Source: Candidatus Delongbacteria bacterium
Lineage (GTDB): Bacteria > Bacteroidota > Bacteroidia > Bacteroidales > ML635J-15
DNA: 18,257 nt
Assembly (NCBI GenBank): GCA_027858215.1
Contig: JAQIDD010000094.1
Location: 1-18,257, forward strand
Reading direction: 5' to 3'
The position numbers were made by a program, and so were the translations under genes. The notes beneath the pieces are model-generated. The model saw nothing but the letters and a program-made list of their open reading frames with translations, did not search any database and was not told the origin of the DNA. Positions 16,012 to 18,257 of the stretch are shown piece after piece. Numbering within the stretch: the first letter of the stretch is position 1; each line of letters begins with the position of its first letter.

Positions 16012-17202
16012 TTAAATTCTGTTGTATGGAAAGCGTTCAAAATGCAAATCTTTAACAATTTTAAACAAGTTATCTTTGAACTCATCCATGTTTTCGCCGG
16101 TTTTCGCTGAAATAAACACACAGGGGATGTTTTCGCCGGCTACATACATTGATTTAAAATCATTTAGGCTGAAATTTTGTTTTTCTTTGGGTGTCAGGTC
16201 ATCTTCATCTTTCGGTGTGTATTTAAAAGCATCTATTTTATTGAACACCAGCAGCACGGGAATGTTCCCGGCGCCGATTTCCTGAAGGGTGTTTTTTACT
16301 ACTTCAATTTGTTCTTCAAAGCTGGGGTGGGAAACGTCCACAACATGAATAAGCAAATCCGATTCCCGTGTTTCATCCAATGTGGATTTAAAAGATTCTA
16401 TCAGGGGTGTAGGTAACTTGCGGATGAATCCCACAGTGTCGGACAATAAAAACGGCAGGTTGTTGATAACTACCTTACGGACAGTTGTATCCAGGGTTGC
16501 AAAGAGTTTGTCCTCAGCAAAGACCTCGGATTTACTCAACCTGTTCATGAGAGTGGATTTTCCTGCGTTTGTATATCCTACTAAAGAAACACGGATAAGC
16601 TTTCCCCTGTTTTTGCGTTGCGTTGCTTTTTGCTTGTCAATTTTTGCAAGTTGTTTTCTGAGCAATGCAATTTTATTACGGACAATACGGCGGTCGGTTT
16701 CAATTTCACGTTCGCCGGGGCCACGTAACCCAATACCACCACGTTGCCTTTCCAGGTGAGTCCACATGCCCTTGAGGCGCGGCAACAAATACTGGTATTG
16801 TGCCAGCTCTACCTGTGTTTTGGCGTGGGCTGTACGTGCGCGTGTGGCAAAAATATCAAGAATCAGGTTGGTTCTGTCCATGATTTGAACCTGTAGCTCT
16901 TTTTCAATGTTTCGAAGTTGGGTTGGTGACAGGTCATCATCGAACAGGGCAAGATTAACGGTTTTGTTCTCTTTTATAAAGGCGTGAATTTCTTCCAGTT
17001 TTCCTTTGCCTATGTACGACCTGGGGTTTGGCTTGTTTTGTTTCTGCAAAAATGATTTTATCGGTGTAGCTCCGGCAGTGCGTGCTAACAATGCCAATTC
17101 ATCAAGGTATTCTTTTGCCTGGTCTTTTGTTTGTCCTGCTTGTACTACGCCGATAAGTACTGCGTAATTCTTTATCTTCTTTCTTTTATTATCCTGCTGC
17201 AT
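16012..17202 (-). CDS. hflX: GTPase HflX
   Basis: 396-residue ribosome-associated GTPase; HflX homologues split stalled ribosomes, notably under stress. The N-terminal domain contains RSYIGKGKLEEI (61-72) and the linker RQRGGIGLRGPGEREIETD (152-170), both characteristic. The G domain has all motifs: G1 GYTNAGKS (209-216), G2 in FATLDTT (234-240), G3 DTVG (255-258), G4 NKID (321-324) and G5 SAK (365-367). Length is typical. Its start codon lies only 14 nt from the end of the tonB terminator T tract, so its promoter must overlap the terminator or tonB, or it depends on read-through. No clear terminator follows it. Confidence 0.97.
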   Translation of the reverse strand: MQQDNKRKKIKNYAVLIGVVQAGQTKDQAKEYLDELALLARTAGATPIKSFLQKQNKPNPRSYIGKGKLEEIHAFIKENKTVNLALFDDDLSPTQLRNIEKELQVQIMDRTNLILDIFATRARTAHAKTQVELAQYQYLLPRLKGMWTHLERQRGGIGLRGPGEREIETDRRIVRNKIALLRKQLAKIDKQKATQRKNRGKLIRVSLVGYTNAGKSTLMNRLSKSEVFAEDKLFATLDTTVRKVVINNLPFLLSDTVGFIRKLPTPLIESFKSTLDETRESDLLIHVVDVSHPSFEEQIEVVKNTLQEIGAGNIPVLLVFNKIDAFKYTPKDEDDLTPKEKQNFSLNDFKSMYVAGENIPCVFISAKTGENMDEFKDNLFKIVKDLHFERFPYNRI

Positions 17203-17216
17203 AAAGGTATATCAAC

Positions 17217-17243
17217 AAAAAACCCCGATTAGTGAACCGGGGT
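17217..17243 (-). terminator. Intrinsic terminator of tonB
   Basis: A 6-bp GC-rich stem (plus-strand arms 17222-17227 and 17238-17243, ACCCCG / CGGGGT) with a 10-nt loop is followed on the minus strand by six T (complement of 17217-17222). It lies 23 nt after the tonB stop and directly before hflX. Confidence 0.85.
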
Positions 17244-17266
17244 CATATCTGATTCATAATGTTATA

Positions 17267-17962
17267 TTAATACAATTTAAAATTGATAGGTACAATATAG
17301 GTTACCGGGACGGGTTGTCCTCTTTGCTGACCTGGTTTCCAGTCTGGTAATTGACTGACCACCCTTTTGGCCTCTTTATCGAGGTATGGGTCAACACCGC
17401 GGACAATGCTGACACTGGTAACATTTCCGTTTTTGTCAATAACAAATTGCACATATACTTTTCCCTGGATACCATTTTCTTTGGCAATCTCGGGATACTT
17501 TGTGTGTTTTGACAAAAACTTCATCAGGGCAGCATCACCACCGGGGAATTCAGGCTTGTCTTCTACAACGGCAAAAGCTATTGGTTCCACTTCTTCCTCT
17601 TCATCCTTGAATGAGCTCATGTCAATTTCTACTTGCGTGTCTTCGTCAGATTCAGAGTCTATATCAATATCCGATTCTTCTTCATCATCTTCCACTACAG
17701 TAAGCTCTTCAATAACCTGTTCGGGTTCGGGTTCTTCCTTTTTTTCAGGGGGTGGAGGTGGTTCCTCCTCCTGGAAAGTATTGATTATTTCTTCCTCCAT
17801 CATATCTTCCATGTTGACATCCCCCAGCTGATTTTTGTTGAGCTCCGGTGTTCCCCATTCAAAAGAGAGAAGCACAATGCCTAAAACAAGAACAAGACCG
17901 ATTTCAAGAAAAAGAACTTTCTTATTTTCAAGATTTGCTTTTTTAGTTTTCTTTGTTTCCAT
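17267..17962 (-). CDS. tonB: Energy transducer TonB
   Basis: 231-residue inner-membrane protein that carries proton-motive energy from ExbB-ExbD to outer-membrane TonB-dependent transporters. A basic cytoplasmic N-terminus (KKTKKANLENKK) precedes one membrane helix (about 16-33), then a periplasmic linker with a short proline run (68-72) and an extremely acidic stretch (about 83-127). The C-terminal TonB domain (about 150-231) includes YPEIAKENGIQGKVYVQFVI and ends VPVTYIVPINFKLY, the family hallmark. This short single-helix design is common in Bacteroidota, which usually have several TonB copies. No exbB or exbD is in the window. It is followed by its terminator and then hflX. Confidence 0.93.
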   Translation of the reverse strand: METKKTKKANLENKKVLFLEIGLVLVLGIVLLSFEWGTPELNKNQLGDVNMEDMMEEEIINTFQEEEPPPPPEKKEEPEPEQVIEELTVVEDDEEESDIDIDSESDEDTQVEIDMSSFKDEEEEVEPIAFAVVEDKPEFPGGDAALMKFLSKHTKYPEIAKENGIQGKVYVQFVIDKNGNVTSVSIVRGVDPYLDKEAKRVVSQLPDWKPGQQRGQPVPVTYIVPINFKLY

Positions 17963-18193
17963 AGTATTGCGATTTTAAAGGTGTAAAAATAATGTTTTTC
18001 TTACAGTTTTACAAAAATTATTTTCCCTTTTATTGTAAGCTTGTGTTTTATAAACGTTCAGGCCGGTAAAATATTTTGCATGTGCTTTATATCATTTTTC
18101 TTTATGAATTGGATGCATGCAGGTGTGTAATTCCATAAAAAATGCGAAATTAATTAGTGTTTGTCCATAATGTCCAATATCTTCGTTGTAGCT

Positions 18194-18241
18194 CAAATTT
18201 TAAATCCTCGAATACGTTAGTATGCTGCGGTTTAAAATTTT
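18194..18241. repeat. 48-nt imperfect palindrome at the right edge
   Basis: Two 22-nt arms (18194-18215 and 18220-18241) around the loop GTTA match at 16 of 22 positions. The outer part is AAATTTTAAA on both arms and the inner tip is ATAC / GTAT. There is no T tract after it on either strand. It resembles, from memory, palindromic intergenic repeats in Bacteroidota, but I cannot name a family. The rest of the 295-nt stretch upstream of tonB shows no gene and no convincing promoter. Confidence 0.5.
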
Positions 18242-18257
18242 CACACGCCTTAATCTT

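Noticed and set aside
17367..17831. A 154-codon plus-strand open frame, very rich in serine
   Set aside because: It is the mirror of the tonB acidic linker: Glu/Asp codons read as Ser on the other strand. tonB is clearly the real gene.
18112..18121. TGCATGCA palindrome upstream of tonB
   Set aside because: A single 8-bp palindrome in a gene-free stretch, expected by chance and with no partner site.
1..18257. CRISPR array, prophage, toxin-antitoxin or biosynthetic cluster
   Set aside because: No regularly spaced repeats, no phage or cas-like genes and no toxin-like small gene pairs were seen; the genes are mostly housekeeping.

Overview
The window looks like a chromosomal core region of a Bacteroidota (Bacteroidetes) bacterium. 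Taxonomic signs are a GlmU-like acyltransferase of the Bacteroidota type, an S46 dipeptidyl-peptidase, a short single-pass TonB with an acidic linker, an approximately 505-residue glutamyl-tRNA synthetase without zinc cysteines, and upstream motifs that fit the Bacteroidota -7 box TAnnTTTG. No strong Shine-Dalgarno sequences were seen. I assign the phylum with confidence but not the genus.

Layout, left to right. A tRNA-Cys(GCA) with its own terminator (8-113, +). A two-gene overlapping unit, pssA then purS (1227 to 248, -), divergent from uvrC (1399-3204, +). A 427-nt gap holding a possible transposase fragment. Then three plus-strand genes: a GlmU-family protein (3632-4810), the ATP-dependent protease lon (4970-7480) and a U32 peptidase-family protein (7572-8813). 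These face gltX (10472 to 8955, -) and a secreted S46 dipeptidyl-peptidase (12767 to 10575, -). Next come rlmN (12882-13913, +) and an unrecognised secreted protein (14147-15709, +). Last are hflX (17202 to 16012, -) and tonB (17962 to 17267, -), followed by a gene-free right edge.

Most genes are housekeeping: phospholipid synthesis (PssA), purine synthesis (PurS), DNA repair (UvrC), protein quality control (Lon), translation and RNA modification (tRNA-Cys, GltX, RlmN, HflX, and probably the U32 protein). The envelope and nutrient genes are the S46 peptidase, TonB and the unknown secreted protein. They do not form one pathway; apart from pssA-purS, and perhaps tonB-hflX, they look like separate transcription units.

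The less ordinary content lies between genes: two copies of an interspersed palindromic repeat (after lon, where it supplies the lon stop codon, and after rlmN), an approximately 84-nt GC-rich structured element beside the terminator after the unknown secreted protein, and a 48-nt imperfect palindrome at the right edge. I found no CRISPR array, phage module, toxin-antitoxin pair, biosynthetic cluster or defence system, and nothing that supports a new multi-gene system.
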